Source of the DNA: Yersinia aldovae ATCC 35236
GTDB lineage: Bacteria > Pseudomonadota > Gammaproteobacteria > Enterobacterales > Enterobacteriaceae
NCBI RefSeq assembly: GCF_000173735.1
Contig: NZ_ACCB01000027.1
Span: forward strand, 1 to 60,582
Reading direction: 5' to 3'
Length of the DNA: 60,582 nt
In this document: in pieces, positions 36,482 to 45,216 of the stretch
How positions within the stretch are numbered: the stretch's first letter is position 1
Layout of the letters: every line of letters starts with the position of its first letter
Position numbers and translations under genes: made by a program
The notes under the pieces: model-generated
What the model was told of the DNA's origin: nothing
The model's input: only the letters and a program-made list of their open reading frames with translations
Database searches by the model: none

Positions 36482-37204
36482 ATGGATAACTTGAATCTGA
36501 ATAAACATATTTCCGGCCAGTTCAATGCGGAACTTGAACATATCCGCACCCAAGTGCTAACGATGGGCGGGTTGGTGGAACAACAACTGTCTGACGCGAT
36601 CACCGCGATGCATAATCAGGACGGTGAGTTGGCGAAACAGGTCATTGCCGGTGATAAAAAGGTCAATATGATGGAAGTGGCGATTGATGAAGCCTGCGTG
36701 CGCATCATTGCCAAACGTCAGCCAACGGCCAGTGATTTGCGTTTGGTGATGGCGATTATCAAGACCATTTCTGAGCTGGAGCGCATTGGTGATGTGGCGG
36801 ATAAAATCTGCCGTACCGCGCTGGAGAAGTTCTCTCATCAGCATCAGCCCTTGCTGGTTAGCCTGGAGTCTTTGGGCCGCCACACGGTGCAGATGCTGCA
36901 TGATGTGCTGGACGCCTTTGCCCGCATGGATTTGGACGAAGCTATCCGCATCTATCGTGAAGATAAGAAGGTCGATCAGGAATATGAAGGCATCGTGCGC
37001 CAATTGATGACCTATATGATGGAAGATCCGCGAACTATTCCCAGTGTGCTGACGGCGCTATTTTGCGCGCGTTCCATTGAGCGTATCGGCGATCGCTGCC
37101 AGAATATCTGTGAATTTATCTTTTATTTCGTCAAAGGGCAGGATTTCCGCCATCTGGGTGGCGATGATTTAGAAAATCTGCTTTCCAATAAGACTGAAAA
37201 ATAA
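36482..37204 (+). CDS. phoU: Phosphate signalling regulator PhoU
   Basis: A 240-residue all-helical protein built of two three-helix repeats, each with the metal-binding E(D)xxxD pattern ([14 protein letters not shown] and [16 protein letters not shown]). It links PstB to the PhoR kinase and shuts off the Pho response in high phosphate. It is the last gene of the operon, separated from pstB by a composite ERIC. Confidence 0.97.
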   Translation: MDNLNLNKHISGQFNAELEHIRTQVLTMGGLVEQQLSDAITAMHNQDGELAKQVIAGDKKVNMMEVAIDEACVRIIAKRQPTASDLRLVMAIIKTISELERIGDVADKICRTALEKFSHQHQPLLVSLESLGRHTVQMLHDVLDAFARMDLDEAIRIYREDKKVDQEYEGIVRQLMTYMMEDPRTIPSVLTALFCARSIERIGDRCQNICEFIFYFVKGQDFRHLGGDDLENLLSNKTEK

Positions 37205-37213
37205 CTTCTTCTA

Positions 37214-37248
37214 CCCCAATCATACCGAAGGTTAAGGTGTGATTGGGG
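37214..37248 (+). terminator. Probable terminator of the pst-phoU operon
   Basis: CCCCAATCA pairs with TGATTGGGG over 9 bp, 10 bp after the phoU stop codon. The following tract is only GCGGTTTG, so termination may be incomplete. Confidence 0.55.
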
Positions 37249-37436
37249 GCGGTTTGCGTGTTTCCCCCTCTCCTTTGCACCGACCTTCCTTAAATAGTTA
37301 TTTATTATCAATATAATGAGACTCATTCACTGAGACTAATTAGTTATAAATATAGTGTTTTATATTATTTCCTGACCTAACGGCAAATTGATAGTTTATC
37401 GATATCGCAAGACCTCAATTACCTTAGGAGCTTTCT

Positions 37437-38291
37437 ATGAAGCCGTCTCTTTCCACTCAAAAAAGCACAATCGTATTAACGCTGCTAGCGTGCCTGGCTA
37501 CGCTTTCTGGCGCAGCTCATGCTGATAAACTGGACGATATCAAGCAAGCTGGTGTGGTGCGAATTGCTGTTTTTGACAGTAACCCACCGTTTGGTTATAT
37601 CGATCCGCAGACTAAAAAACTGGTGGGATATGACGTGGATATCGCCAATGCTATCGCCCAGGATTTAGGGGTTAAAGTGGAGCTGCGGGCAACCAATCCG
37701 GCTAACCGTATACCGCTGCTGATATCCAAAAAAGTGGATTTGATTGCTGCCAACTTCACCATTACTGACGATCGCGCTAAAGAAGTGAACTTCAGCTTGC
37801 CGTACTTCGCCACCGGCCAGAAATTTATTGCGCATAAAGGCGTGTTAAAAACGCCAGAAGATATCGGTAAATTACGCATCGGTGCTGATAAAGGAACCGT
37901 TCAGGAAATTACCCTGCGTGAGCATTATCCAACCGCGAAAGTCATTTCCTACGATGATACCCCAGTAGCATTTACCGCTCTGCGCAATGGCAATGTTCAA
38001 GCTATCACGCAAGATGATGCAAAACTCGTCGGTCTGTTGGGTAACCTGCCTGCGGCTCAAAAAGCAGATTTTGAAATCTCACCCTTTAGCATTACCAAAG
38101 AGTATCAAGGTGTGGGTATCCCTAAAGGCGAAGATCGTTTAACCACCCAAGTGAATGAAACCCTGGTTAAACTGGAAAAAGATGGCGAAGCGGCGAAAAT
38201 TTATAACCGCTGGTTCGGGCCGGAAACCAATTCAGCCCAGCCGCGTGGTGAGTTTAAGTTTGCGCCATTAGATCAACAGCCTAAAGCCTAA
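37437..38291 (+). CDS. Polar amino acid ABC transporter, periplasmic binding protein
   Basis: A 284-residue precursor with a Sec signal peptide ending GAAHA and mature start DKLDDIKQAG. The SBP_bac_3 signature GYDVDIANAIAQDLGVKVEL and the NPANRIPLLISKKVDL block identify a polar amino acid receptor (family 3). The exact ligand cannot be read from sequence; aspartate/glutamate is one possibility. Two permease genes follow after an ERIC-filled gap, but no ATPase gene is in the cluster. Confidence 0.85.
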   Translation: MKPSLSTQKSTIVLTLLACLATLSGAAHADKLDDIKQAGVVRIAVFDSNPPFGYIDPQTKKLVGYDVDIANAIAQDLGVKVELRATNPANRIPLLISKKVDLIAANFTITDDRAKEVNFSLPYFATGQKFIAHKGVLKTPEDIGKLRIGADKGTVQEITLREHYPTAKVISYDDTPVAFTALRNGNVQAITQDDAKLVGLLGNLPAAQKADFEISPFSITKEYQGVGIPKGEDRLTTQVNETLVKLEKDGEAAKIYNRWFGPETNSAQPRGEFKFAPLDQQPKA

Positions 38292-38293
38292 TA

Positions 38294-38506
38294 TATCCTT
38301 CGTCCTTGAGTTGTTGGGGTGTTAGCTGCGCGTGTTACTCGGCCCATCCATGGGCCTCGCCTCTGCGAGGCCGCTGCAAGCAGCGTTCAAATCTGCTCCC
38401 GACAGATTTGTCCCCCGAATCACTTACTGGTTTTGACTTAAAATAAGTAAGCTCATCGTGATTCGTTTGCAGGCGGCCTACCTGCAACTCCAATGACTTC
38501 GGCTAT
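38294..38506. repeat. ERIC element with shared 75-bp insertion, behind the binding-protein gene
   Basis: It starts 2 bp after the stop codon of the binding protein and carries GTTAGCTGCGCG, then the same insertion seen at 36.2 kb (GGCCTCGC/GCGAGGCC stem at 38353-38372, then GTTCAAATCTGCTCCCGACA), then the long-core variant CACTTACTGGTTTTGACTT...AAATAAGTAAGC, ending GGCTATA. The rest of the 38292-38607 gap holds nothing recognisable. Confidence 0.8.
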
Positions 38507-38607
38507 AAGGTTATGACTCATAGGTATCTAATAGTAAAAAATGGATTTTATTGTATGCCTAAAAAACACTCTATTAAGGTGTCAAGCAGAGATAGGCCTA
38601 AAATCCT

Positions 38608-39345
38608 ATGAATCTACATCACCTCACTGATTGGCTGCTGGCTCCGCAATATCTCGGCTGGTTGTGGCACGGTTTTCTACTGACGTTGTGGATTTCTGCC
38701 TGCACAGTGGTGGCCTCGACATTGTTAGGTTTTTTGCTGGCAGCCGCCAGAGACAGTGAACTCAACGGGCTGCAATGGCTTGCGATAGGTTACAGCACGC
38801 TATTTCGCAACACGCCGCTGCTGATCCAACTGTTCTTTTGGTATTTCGCTGCCAGCCAGTTACTGCCCGCATCCTGGATACCCTGGCTTAATACTCCCCA
38901 TGAGATAACATTTTTCGGGTTAACCCTCGGCTGGCCTTCTTTTGAATTCTTGGCCGGTTTTATCGGGTTGACCTGTTATTCCACGGCATTTATTGCTGAA
39001 GAGTTGCGCGCGGGGATAAGCGGGGTGGCGAAGGGGCAAAAGTATGCTGCCCATGCATTGGGGTTGACGGGATGGCAGGCCATGCGCCATGTGGTGTTGC
39101 CGCAGGCGTTGAAGATAGCGATGCCGCCGTTACTGGGCCAATATATGAATATTATTAAAAACTCGTCGTTAGCAATGGCTATTGGGGTGGCTGAGCTTTC
39201 TTATGCCTCTCGTCAGGTTGAAACCGAAACGCTAAGAACATTTCAGGCTTTTGGTGTCGCGACGGTGTTGTATATCGCGATTATTGCGTTGATTGAGGCT
39301 TGGGGCATGTGGCGTCAGCAGCGAACCGCTGCTAAGGGGTTCTGA
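38608..39345 (+). CDS. Polar amino acid ABC transporter permease (HisM/GlnP type)
   Basis: A 245-residue inner-membrane protein with five helices. The TRAP-type N-terminal signature GFLLTLWISACTVVASTLLG and the EAA loop ELRAGISGVAKGQKYAAHALG...VVLPQAL are present. It forms a heterodimer with the next gene, which starts one base after this stop codon. Confidence 0.87.
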   Translation: MNLHHLTDWLLAPQYLGWLWHGFLLTLWISACTVVASTLLGFLLAAARDSELNGLQWLAIGYSTLFRNTPLLIQLFFWYFAASQLLPASWIPWLNTPHEITFFGLTLGWPSFEFLAGFIGLTCYSTAFIAEELRAGISGVAKGQKYAAHALGLTGWQAMRHVVLPQALKIAMPPLLGQYMNIIKNSSLAMAIGVAELSYASRQVETETLRTFQAFGVATVLYIAIIALIEAWGMWRQQRTAAKGF

Positions 39346-39346
39346 G

Positions 39347-40102
39347 ATGGATTTTACCATTATCGCCGATAACTGGACTTATCTGTTGTGGGGCACTTTT
39401 CCTGATGGCCCATTAGGTGGGGCGGCATTAACGTTGCTGATCAGCCTGTTGGCTGGGGTGGCTTCGGCAATCTTAGGCACGGCGCTGGGCGTGGCGTTGG
39501 CGATGTCCCGTGGTGTTTGGGCGGGGGTTTTGGCGGCAGTTTTAGGGTTTTTCCGCGCTATTCCTGTGATTATGTTGATTTTCTGGACTTACTTCCTGCT
39601 ACCGATGGTATTTGGTGTGGATATTCCGGAAATCACCACGGTGGTGTGCGCATTGGCACTGATTGCATCGGCGTATTTGGCTCATGCGGTGAAAGCGGGA
39701 ATTATCGCCATCGGTGCAGGTCAGTGGCAGGCGGGTTTGTCATTGGGGTTCAATCGCTGGCAGGTTTTGTGGTTTGTTGTTTTACCACAAGCCTTACGTA
39801 TGATGGTGCCATCCTTTATTAATCAATGGATTTCATTGATAAAGGATACCTCATTGGCTTATATCGTTGGGGTGAATGAACTGACATTTTTGGCCACTCA
39901 GGTTAATAACCGTAGCATGGTTTATCCGATGGAAGTGTTCTTGTTTGTCGCGTTGGTTTATTTTGTTTTATGTCTGACGCTGGACTTGCTGGCAAATGGC
40001 CTTAATCGCCGTTTCAGCCCGAAAAATACCATTAAAAATCAAAGCGCCATTAAACGGTCATGGCGCTGGTGGCGTAATAAACCTGCATTATCGGTAAGTT
40101 AA
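39347..40102 (+). CDS. Polar amino acid ABC transporter permease, second subunit
   Basis: I place the start at ATG 39347 (MDFTIIADNW), giving 251 residues; the frame is open further upstream inside the previous gene. The permease signature GAALTLLISLLAGVASAILG and EAA loop HAVKAGIIAIGAGQWQAGLSLG...VVLPQAL are visible. The gene ends in a TTAA shared with the stop codon of convergent yieH. An ATP-binding subunit must come from elsewhere in the genome. Confidence 0.85.
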   Translation: MDFTIIADNWTYLLWGTFPDGPLGGAALTLLISLLAGVASAILGTALGVALAMSRGVWAGVLAAVLGFFRAIPVIMLIFWTYFLLPMVFGVDIPEITTVVCALALIASAYLAHAVKAGIIAIGAGQWQAGLSLGFNRWQVLWFVVLPQALRMMVPSFINQWISLIKDTSLAYIVGVNELTFLATQVNNRSMVYPMEVFLFVALVYFVLCLTLDLLANGLNRRFSPKNTIKNQSAIKRSWRWWRNKPALSVS

Positions 40103-40767
40103 TTACGCGTGATCTGCCAACCTCTGTCACGCCATAAATCGGGCAGCTGATGCATATCATCAAACATAGTGACCAACGGGTGGTGAATGGGCGGGTTATG
40201 CGGGTCGGCGCAGTAGTAATACACCGGTATCCCTGCGGCTATTCCGGCATGGGTGCCGGCGGCAGAGTCTTCAACTAAAATGCAGTGCTCGGCCGCGACA
40301 TGCATCTCTTTTGCCGCATGATAAATTAGTGCCGGATCAGGCTTCCAGCGCTGAATGTCATAGCCACTATAGAGGCGGGTATCAAAGAATGATAGCAACC
40401 CGGTCAGGCCAAGAGAGTGCTGCATTTTGCTCACCGGCCCGTTAGAGACAACGCAGACCGGCACGGTGATGTGCTCCAACAGCGCTTTTACGCCATCAAT
40501 AGGCTGCAATTCGGCATCGAATAAACGAGCGACCTCGGCGCGGTAGAGTTTTTCCAGAGCTGCTATTGATTCATCCAGACCATTTTCTTGACTGACCAAC
40601 GCGACTATTTCATTCAGTTTCACCCCTTTAAAACGCTTAATCATCTCTTCCAGCGACAGGTGAATACCGTAATGGGCAAACATCACCACGTATGCCTGGC
40701 AGCACAGGACCTCGCTGTCTACCAGGGTGCCGTCGCAATCGAACATGACACATTCAATTTGGTTCAC
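40099..40767 (-). CDS. yieH: HAD-family phosphatase YieH (6-phosphogluconate phosphatase)
   Basis: A 222-residue haloacid-dehalogenase hydrolase with motif I FDCDGTLVDS (nucleophile Asp10), motif II SNGP, motif III Lys in RWKPDPALIYHAAKEM and motif IV VEDSAAG. Sequence and length match E. coli YieH, which acts on 6-phosphogluconate. As in E. coli it is next to and divergent from the adenine permease gene. Confidence 0.9.
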   Translation of the reverse strand: MNQIECVMFDCDGTLVDSEVLCCQAYVVMFAHYGIHLSLEEMIKRFKGVKLNEIVALVSQENGLDESIAALEKLYRAEVARLFDAELQPIDGVKALLEHITVPVCVVSNGPVSKMQHSLGLTGLLSFFDTRLYSGYDIQRWKPDPALIYHAAKEMHVAAEHCILVEDSAAGTHAGIAAGIPVYYYCADPHNPPIHHPLVTMFDDMHQLPDLWRDRGWQITRN

Positions 40768-41037
40768 TCAATTCTCCTTTTAACCATACCGTTTGTCTTT
40801 CATCCCACTTTAATCATCCTGAGTAAGAATGCGATGTTTAATGACCAGTTTAGTAACATCATTAATATCAACTGAATAAAATTCAATAAGTTGAATGCCA
40901 CATGGTTAATATTAAACCGCCTGTTGCGCAACAGTGAAGATAAAAAATAGCCAAAAAGAGTGTGATCTCGCTCTAAACAATGTTTTTTTTGTTATAGGAT
41001 ATCCCCAACAATTACTCCCTTTTGTGGAACTCGTCGA

Positions 41038-42366
41038 ATGAGTAAACCAAATCTTGATATTGAGCAGGGGCTGCTCGAACGTGTATTTAAACTGAAACAG
41101 CACGGCACCACGGCACGTACTGAGCTGATTGCCGGTATCACTACCTTTTTGACCATGGTCTATATCGTGTTTGTAAACCCACAGATTTTAGGGGTTGCGG
41201 GTATGGATGTGCGGGCTGTTTTCGTCACCACCTGCCTGATTGCCGCCTTTGGTAGCATCTTTATGGGCTTATTGGCTAATTTACCGGTAGCACTGGCTCC
41301 GGCGATGGGGCTTAACGCTTTCTTCGCTTTTGTGGTGGTTGGCGCGATGGGTATTTCATGGCAAGTCGGCATGGGGGCTATCTTCTGGGGCGCAATCGGT
41401 TTCCTTTTGCTCACCATTTTCCGCATCCGATATTGGATGATTGCTAACATTCCGCTGAGTCTGCGGGTGGGGATCACCAGTGGTATCGGCCTGTTTATTG
41501 CTATGATGGGGCTGAAAAATGCCGGTATCGTGGTGGCAAACCCGGATACATTAGTCGCGGTGGGAAATCTGACCTCTCACAGTGTGCTGTTGGGGGCGCT
41601 GGGCTTCTTTATTATCGCGGTTCTGGCCTCTCGCAATATCCATGCTGCGGTGCTGGTGTCGATTGTGGTAACCACGCTGATTGGCTGGGCGCTGGGAGAT
41701 GTCCAATACTCGGGCATCTTCTCCATGCCGCCAAGTGTGACCTCCGTGGTCGGGCAGGTGGATTTAGCCGGTGCGCTGAATGTTGGTATGGCTGGGATCA
41801 TTTTCTCCTTTATGCTGGTTAACCTGTTCGATTCATCCGGCACATTGATTGGTGTGACGGATAAAGCCGGTTTAACCGACCATAAAGGTAAGTTCCCACG
41901 CATGAAACAAGCGCTGTATGTGGACAGCATCAGCTCGGTAGCCGGTGCCTTTATTGGGACATCATCAGTGACGGCTTATATTGAAAGCTCCTCTGGGGTT
42001 TCTGTCGGGGGTCGTACCGGCTTAACCGCCGTGGTGGTGGGCATTTTGTTCCTGCTGGTGATGTTTATTTCGCCATTGGCCGGAATGGTGCCTGCCTATG
42101 CCGCAGCCGGTGCGTTGATTTATGTTGGCGTGCTGATGACATCCAGCTTGTCCCGCGTGAAATGGGATGACCTGACCGAAGCGGTTCCGGCATTTGTTAC
42201 CGCAGTAATGATGCCGTTTAGTTTCTCTATTACTGAAGGGATCGCATTGGGATTTATCTCTTATTGCCTGATGAAGTTGGGTACTGGTCGCTGGCGTGAA
42301 ATCAGCCCATGCGTAGTGGTAGTGGCGCTACTGTTTGTGCTGAAAATTGCGTTTGTCGATCACTGA
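41038..42366 (+). CDS. adeP: Adenine permease AdeP (YieG)
   Basis: High-affinity adenine:proton symporter of the NCS2 AzgA-like branch, 442 residues with about 12-14 helices. The blocks TTFLTMVYIVFVNPQILG, ALAPAMGLNAFFAF and FDSSGTLIGVTDKAGL match E. coli YieG closely. The 270-bp region to yieH is AT-rich, and I found no PurR box or purine riboswitch in it. A strong hairpin follows. Confidence 0.93.
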   Translation: MSKPNLDIEQGLLERVFKLKQHGTTARTELIAGITTFLTMVYIVFVNPQILGVAGMDVRAVFVTTCLIAAFGSIFMGLLANLPVALAPAMGLNAFFAFVVVGAMGISWQVGMGAIFWGAIGFLLLTIFRIRYWMIANIPLSLRVGITSGIGLFIAMMGLKNAGIVVANPDTLVAVGNLTSHSVLLGALGFFIIAVLASRNIHAAVLVSIVVTTLIGWALGDVQYSGIFSMPPSVTSVVGQVDLAGALNVGMAGIIFSFMLVNLFDSSGTLIGVTDKAGLTDHKGKFPRMKQALYVDSISSVAGAFIGTSSVTAYIESSSGVSVGGRTGLTAVVVGILFLLVMFISPLAGMVPAYAAAGALIYVGVLMTSSLSRVKWDDLTEAVPAFVTAVMMPFSFSITEGIALGFISYCLMKLGTGRWREISPCVVVVALLFVLKIAFVDH

Positions 42367-42372
42367 TCACAA

Positions 42373-42408
42373 AACGCCCCCTTTTTCGACACTGAGGCAG
42401 GGGGCGTT
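42373..42408. terminator. Shared terminator of adeP and the convergent HbpS-like gene
   Basis: A 10-bp perfect stem AACGCCCCCT / AGGGGGCGTT. On the minus strand it is followed by TTTTG. It lies in the 54-bp gap between the convergent stop codons. Confidence 0.75.
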
Positions 42409-42420
42409 GTCGTTATCATC

Positions 42421-42915
42421 TTATGCTTTTAACTGAGCGCTGATTTGCTCCAGTGCTTTTGTGGCACATTGTGCATCCAGGTGCCCACCGGGCGCGCCAG
42501 CAACACCGATCGCACCCACCACTTCATCGCCTGCTTTCACCGGTACTCCGCCACCTAATAGCAAGAAGCCGGGAATATCTTTCAGGTTATTGGCCGCAGG
42601 CGTCTTCTGGCTGTTTTCCATCACTTGCCCGCTGGGGGTTTTAGTCGATAGCGCGGTAAAGGCTTTTTGTTCACTGGCTTTTACCGTATGTGGGCCAGCA
42701 TTATCCGCACGCAGCACAGTTTTGATGATGCCAGCACGATCAACGACGGTAACCGCAACGTTATAGCCATCCGCCTGGCAAATGGCGAGGGTGCGGCTTG
42801 CCACATCGGTGGCCAGCGCCAGAGAGATATTGCGTTCAGTATTCAGACCCGCAGCAGAGGCTTGAGTTATCAGGCCGATGAATAAGGCGGAGGTCAGGGC
42901 AATGGGCTTGATCAT
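42421..42915 (-). CDS. Secreted GlcG/HbpS-family (DUF336) protein
   Basis: A 164-residue precursor with a clear Sec signal peptide (MIKPIALTSALFIGLITQASAA), so the product is periplasmic or secreted. The body belongs to the PF03928 (GlcG/HbpS) family: VTVVDRAGIIKTVLRADNAGPHTV, the PGFLLLGGGVPVKAGDEVVG stretch and the VGAIGVAGAPGGHLDAQCA end. Members bind or degrade haem or act as accessory proteins; in Streptomyces HbpS signals to a sensor kinase. The downstream convergent gene is adeP. A two-component operon lies upstream across ERIC repeats. Ligand unknown. Confidence 0.8.
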   Translation of the reverse strand: MIKPIALTSALFIGLITQASAAGLNTERNISLALATDVASRTLAICQADGYNVAVTVVDRAGIIKTVLRADNAGPHTVKASEQKAFTALSTKTPSGQVMENSQKTPAANNLKDIPGFLLLGGGVPVKAGDEVVGAIGVAGAPGGHLDAQCATKALEQISAQLKA

Positions 42916-43033
42916 ATAAAATCCTTATTGTTAGCGACGTGAATTCATCACAGTAACGCTATGCTACGGCGAAAAGTGGTGAAAAAACATTCGGCTAACT
43001 ACCCGTTTTACTAGGTATTTCTACCTATCCCCT

Positions 43034-43156
43034 GCGCACTTGACGCCGCAGGGGTGTTAGCTGTGTTCGCGCACCCGAATCACTTACTTATGTAAGCTCA
43101 TCGGGATGAGTTCACTGGCTGCCTACCTGCAACGTCAATTGCTTTGGGGATTATTG
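43034..43156. repeat. ERIC element, tandem copy 1 (short core)
   Basis: A 123-bp unit GCGCACTTGACGCCGCAGGG...TTGCTTTGGGGATTATTG with the core CACTTACTTATGTAAGCTCA. It is followed directly by a second, near-identical unit. Confidence 0.85.
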
Positions 43157-43293
43157 GCGCACTTGACGCCGCAGGGGTGTTAGCTGCGTTCGCGCACCCG
43201 AATCACTTACTGGTTTTGACTTTAAAATAAGTAAGCTCATCGGGATGAGTTCACTGGCTGCCTACCTGCAACGTCAATTGCTTTGGGGATTAT
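43157..43293. repeat. ERIC element, tandem copy 2 (core 16 bp longer)
   Basis: It repeats the first unit almost base for base, including the flanking GCGCACTTGACGCCGC, but its core is CACTTACTGGTTTTGACTTT followed by AAAATAAGTAAGC, 16 bp longer. Its end overlaps the stop codon (43290-43292) of the response-regulator gene. The rest of the 42916-43289 gap holds no gene. Confidence 0.85.
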
Positions 43294-43892
43294 AGGGCGG
43301 ATAAGTGATAGTGATGAATCAGTGATGCCAGCGAGTTGACCTCTAGCTTGGCAAAGATATTCGCGCGGTGAGCCTCAACCGTTCGTGGAGACAGCGACAA
43401 TGTATGGGCAATCTGTTTGCTGGTTTCCCCTTGAATAATCAGGGTGGCAACTTCCCGCTCGCGAGCAGAGAGTTGGTTGAATAGCTGTTGATAGCTCTCC
43501 CGCTGCTTATGGGCTGTCAGCGATTGTTCATGCTGCTCCAGCGCCATACTGACGGTTTCGATCAGGACATCGGCATCAATCGGTTTGGTCAAAAACTCCA
43601 GAGCGCCGCCTTTAAAGGCCCGGCGGCACAATTCAATATTACCGTGCCCAGTCATTATGATGACCGGAAGAGTGCTATCACGGTTTTGAATCGTTTCCAG
43701 TACCACCATGCCGCTTTTACCGGGCATGCGGATATCCAGCAGTACACAACTGGGTTGCGTGACCGCCAAGGCATCGAGGAATTGCTGGCCATTACTGAAC
43801 GTTTTAACTTCCCAACCCATTGTTGCCAGTAACGTTGCTAATGCGGCGCGCACACCGTCGTCGTCGTCAATCAGATAAATATACTTAGTCAT
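43290..43892 (-). CDS. FixJ/NarL-type response regulator
   Basis: A 200-residue two-domain response regulator. The receiver (residues 1-120) has the acid pocket DDDD, phosphoacceptor Asp53 (VLLDIRMPG) and Lys in FLTKPIDAD. The LuxR/FixJ helix-turn-helix (residues about 135-195) carries QLSAREREVATLIIQGETSK and LSPRTVEAHRANIFAKL. It is translated with the upstream kinase gene, overlapping it by 8 bp. Targets unknown; it could control the neighbouring HbpS-like or chemoreceptor genes. Its stop codon lies within the end of an ERIC element. Confidence 0.9.
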   Translation of the reverse strand: MTKYIYLIDDDDGVRAALATLLATMGWEVKTFSNGQQFLDALAVTQPSCVLLDIRMPGKSGMVVLETIQNRDSTLPVIIMTGHGNIELCRRAFKGGALEFLTKPIDADVLIETVSMALEQHEQSLTAHKQRESYQQLFNQLSAREREVATLIIQGETSKQIAHTLSLSPRTVEAHRANIFAKLEVNSLASLIHHYHLSAL

Positions 43893-45216
43893 GTGCGCTT
43901 CCTGTTGTCAGTGGAAAGGTTAGGGTAAAGCAGGCTCCGCCATATTCACTATTCGCCGCTTTGATGTCGCCGCCCATCCGTTGTACCAATGTTTCACACA
44001 ACGTCAAGCCCAGCCCTAATCCACTCTCTCTGGTGGTAAAAAATGGCGTAAACAGGTTATCCAATTGCTGGTTGTTCAGCCCCGACCCGTTATCCTCTAT
44101 CTGGATTAGCCATTGCTGTGGTTGCAGGCTGGCAGTGAAATAAATTAGTGGTGTTGGGGTGTGTTGTACCGCATGGATCGCGTTACTGAGCAAGTTATGC
44201 AGGATTTGCTCCAGCCATAAAGGATCAGCCTGTAGAGGGGGTAAATTCGCCGGAATACTGTTTATAACAGTGACTTTACTGGCCGTTATCTCATTGCTTA
44301 ATAAGGTATTAACGCGTAACCAGATATCAGCTACCACCACCGGTTGTAAATTCACCTGCCCACGACTGAGTAAGGTGCGCAGCCGTTCTAGCAGTGCCGA
44401 AATGCGTTTTATTTGCTCAACGGAAGCCAGTAGCAGCGGGGTGATTTTTTCGTCTTGTGCTGATAATAACCGCAGGGCGGTTTGGTTATACGTAAGTGTC
44501 GCTGTAAGGGGTTGGTTCAGCTCATGGGCGATACCGGTTGCAATTTCACCCATCGCATTAAGTCTGGCTTGATCGGCGAATTTAGCCCGTTGTTCGGCGC
44601 GGTTGCGGTATTGTGCCAATTGCTGCCAACGCTGCCAGCCATAGATAACGGCTCCCCATAAGAGTGACAGCAGCAGAGCGGTTAACCACGGTAAATCGCG
44701 CCAAAGAGGGGTGGCCTGGCCGGTTAAAGTGAAGGATTGGGCACCCTCTCCCAGTGGCTTTTTCCATTGCCATAAGCTGTTTGCATTTGCATCGCCCAGA
44801 ACCGCTAATGGATGTTGCTGATAGCGTAATGTGATGCTGTCGAAATGATTAGGTAAACCAACAGCCTGTAACAACTTTAAGCCATTAATTTGCAAGCCGC
44901 TGCCATTGTAAGAGTTAGAGAGTTGGTAATCCCCGGCGTGAGTTTTCAGCGTTAACCGGCCGGCGGTTGATGTGTCCGCTTTGGATTGGCTGATCGCCAC
45001 CAACTGCGGGAAGTGGCGTTGAAGTTGCGTCAATTGGCTCGGTTCGAGTGTCAAAAATAAAATGGCCTGTTGCTGGGCTAATTGCTGGCTTAATTCGCGG
45101 TGAGTAATACGAAAATCAGCTTCGCGCTCAGCTTGCTGCACATTTAAGCCATACCAGCCCAGCCAGAGAGTGGATATCAGGGTCAGGATAAGCCAGGCAG
45201 TGATTTTAATGGCCAT
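43885..45216 (-). CDS. Membrane sensor histidine kinase
   Basis: A 443-residue kinase: TM1 residues about 6-24, a periplasmic sensor of about 150 residues that I cannot assign to a family, TM2 about 178-196, then a HisKA domain with phosphoacceptor His231 (GEIATGIAHELNQPL). The HATPase domain has an N-box LHNLLSNAIHA, G1 IEDNGSGL, F-box LFTPFFTTRESG and G2 LGLGLTLCETLV. The H-box and the FixJ-type partner place it in the FixL/DctB/TtrS class. The ATG is 294 bp from the divergent chemoreceptor gene, and that gap shows no other gene. Confidence 0.9.
   Translation of the reverse strand: MAIKITAWLILTLISTLWLGWYGLNVQQAEREADFRITHRELSQQLAQQQAILFLTLEPSQLTQLQRHFPQLVAISQSKADTSTAGRLTLKTHAGDYQLSNSYNGSGLQINGLKLLQAVGLPNHFDSITLRYQQHPLAVLGDANANSLWQWKKPLGEGAQSFTLTGQATPLWRDLPWLTALLLSLLWGAVIYGWQRWQQLAQYRNRAEQRAKFADQARLNAMGEIATGIAHELNQPLTATLTYNQTALRLLSAQDEKITPLLLASVEQIKRISALLERLRTLLSRGQVNLQPVVVADIWLRVNTLLSNEITASKVTVINSIPANLPPLQADPLWLEQILHNLLSNAIHAVQHTPTPLIYFTASLQPQQWLIQIEDNGSGLNNQQLDNLFTPFFTTRESGLGLGLTLCETLVQRMGGDIKAANSEYGGACFTLTFPLTTGSAHD

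Noticed and set aside
40768-41037. Purine riboswitch or PurR box before adeP
   Set aside because: I saw no conserved purine-aptamer core or PurR palindrome; the region is only AT-rich.
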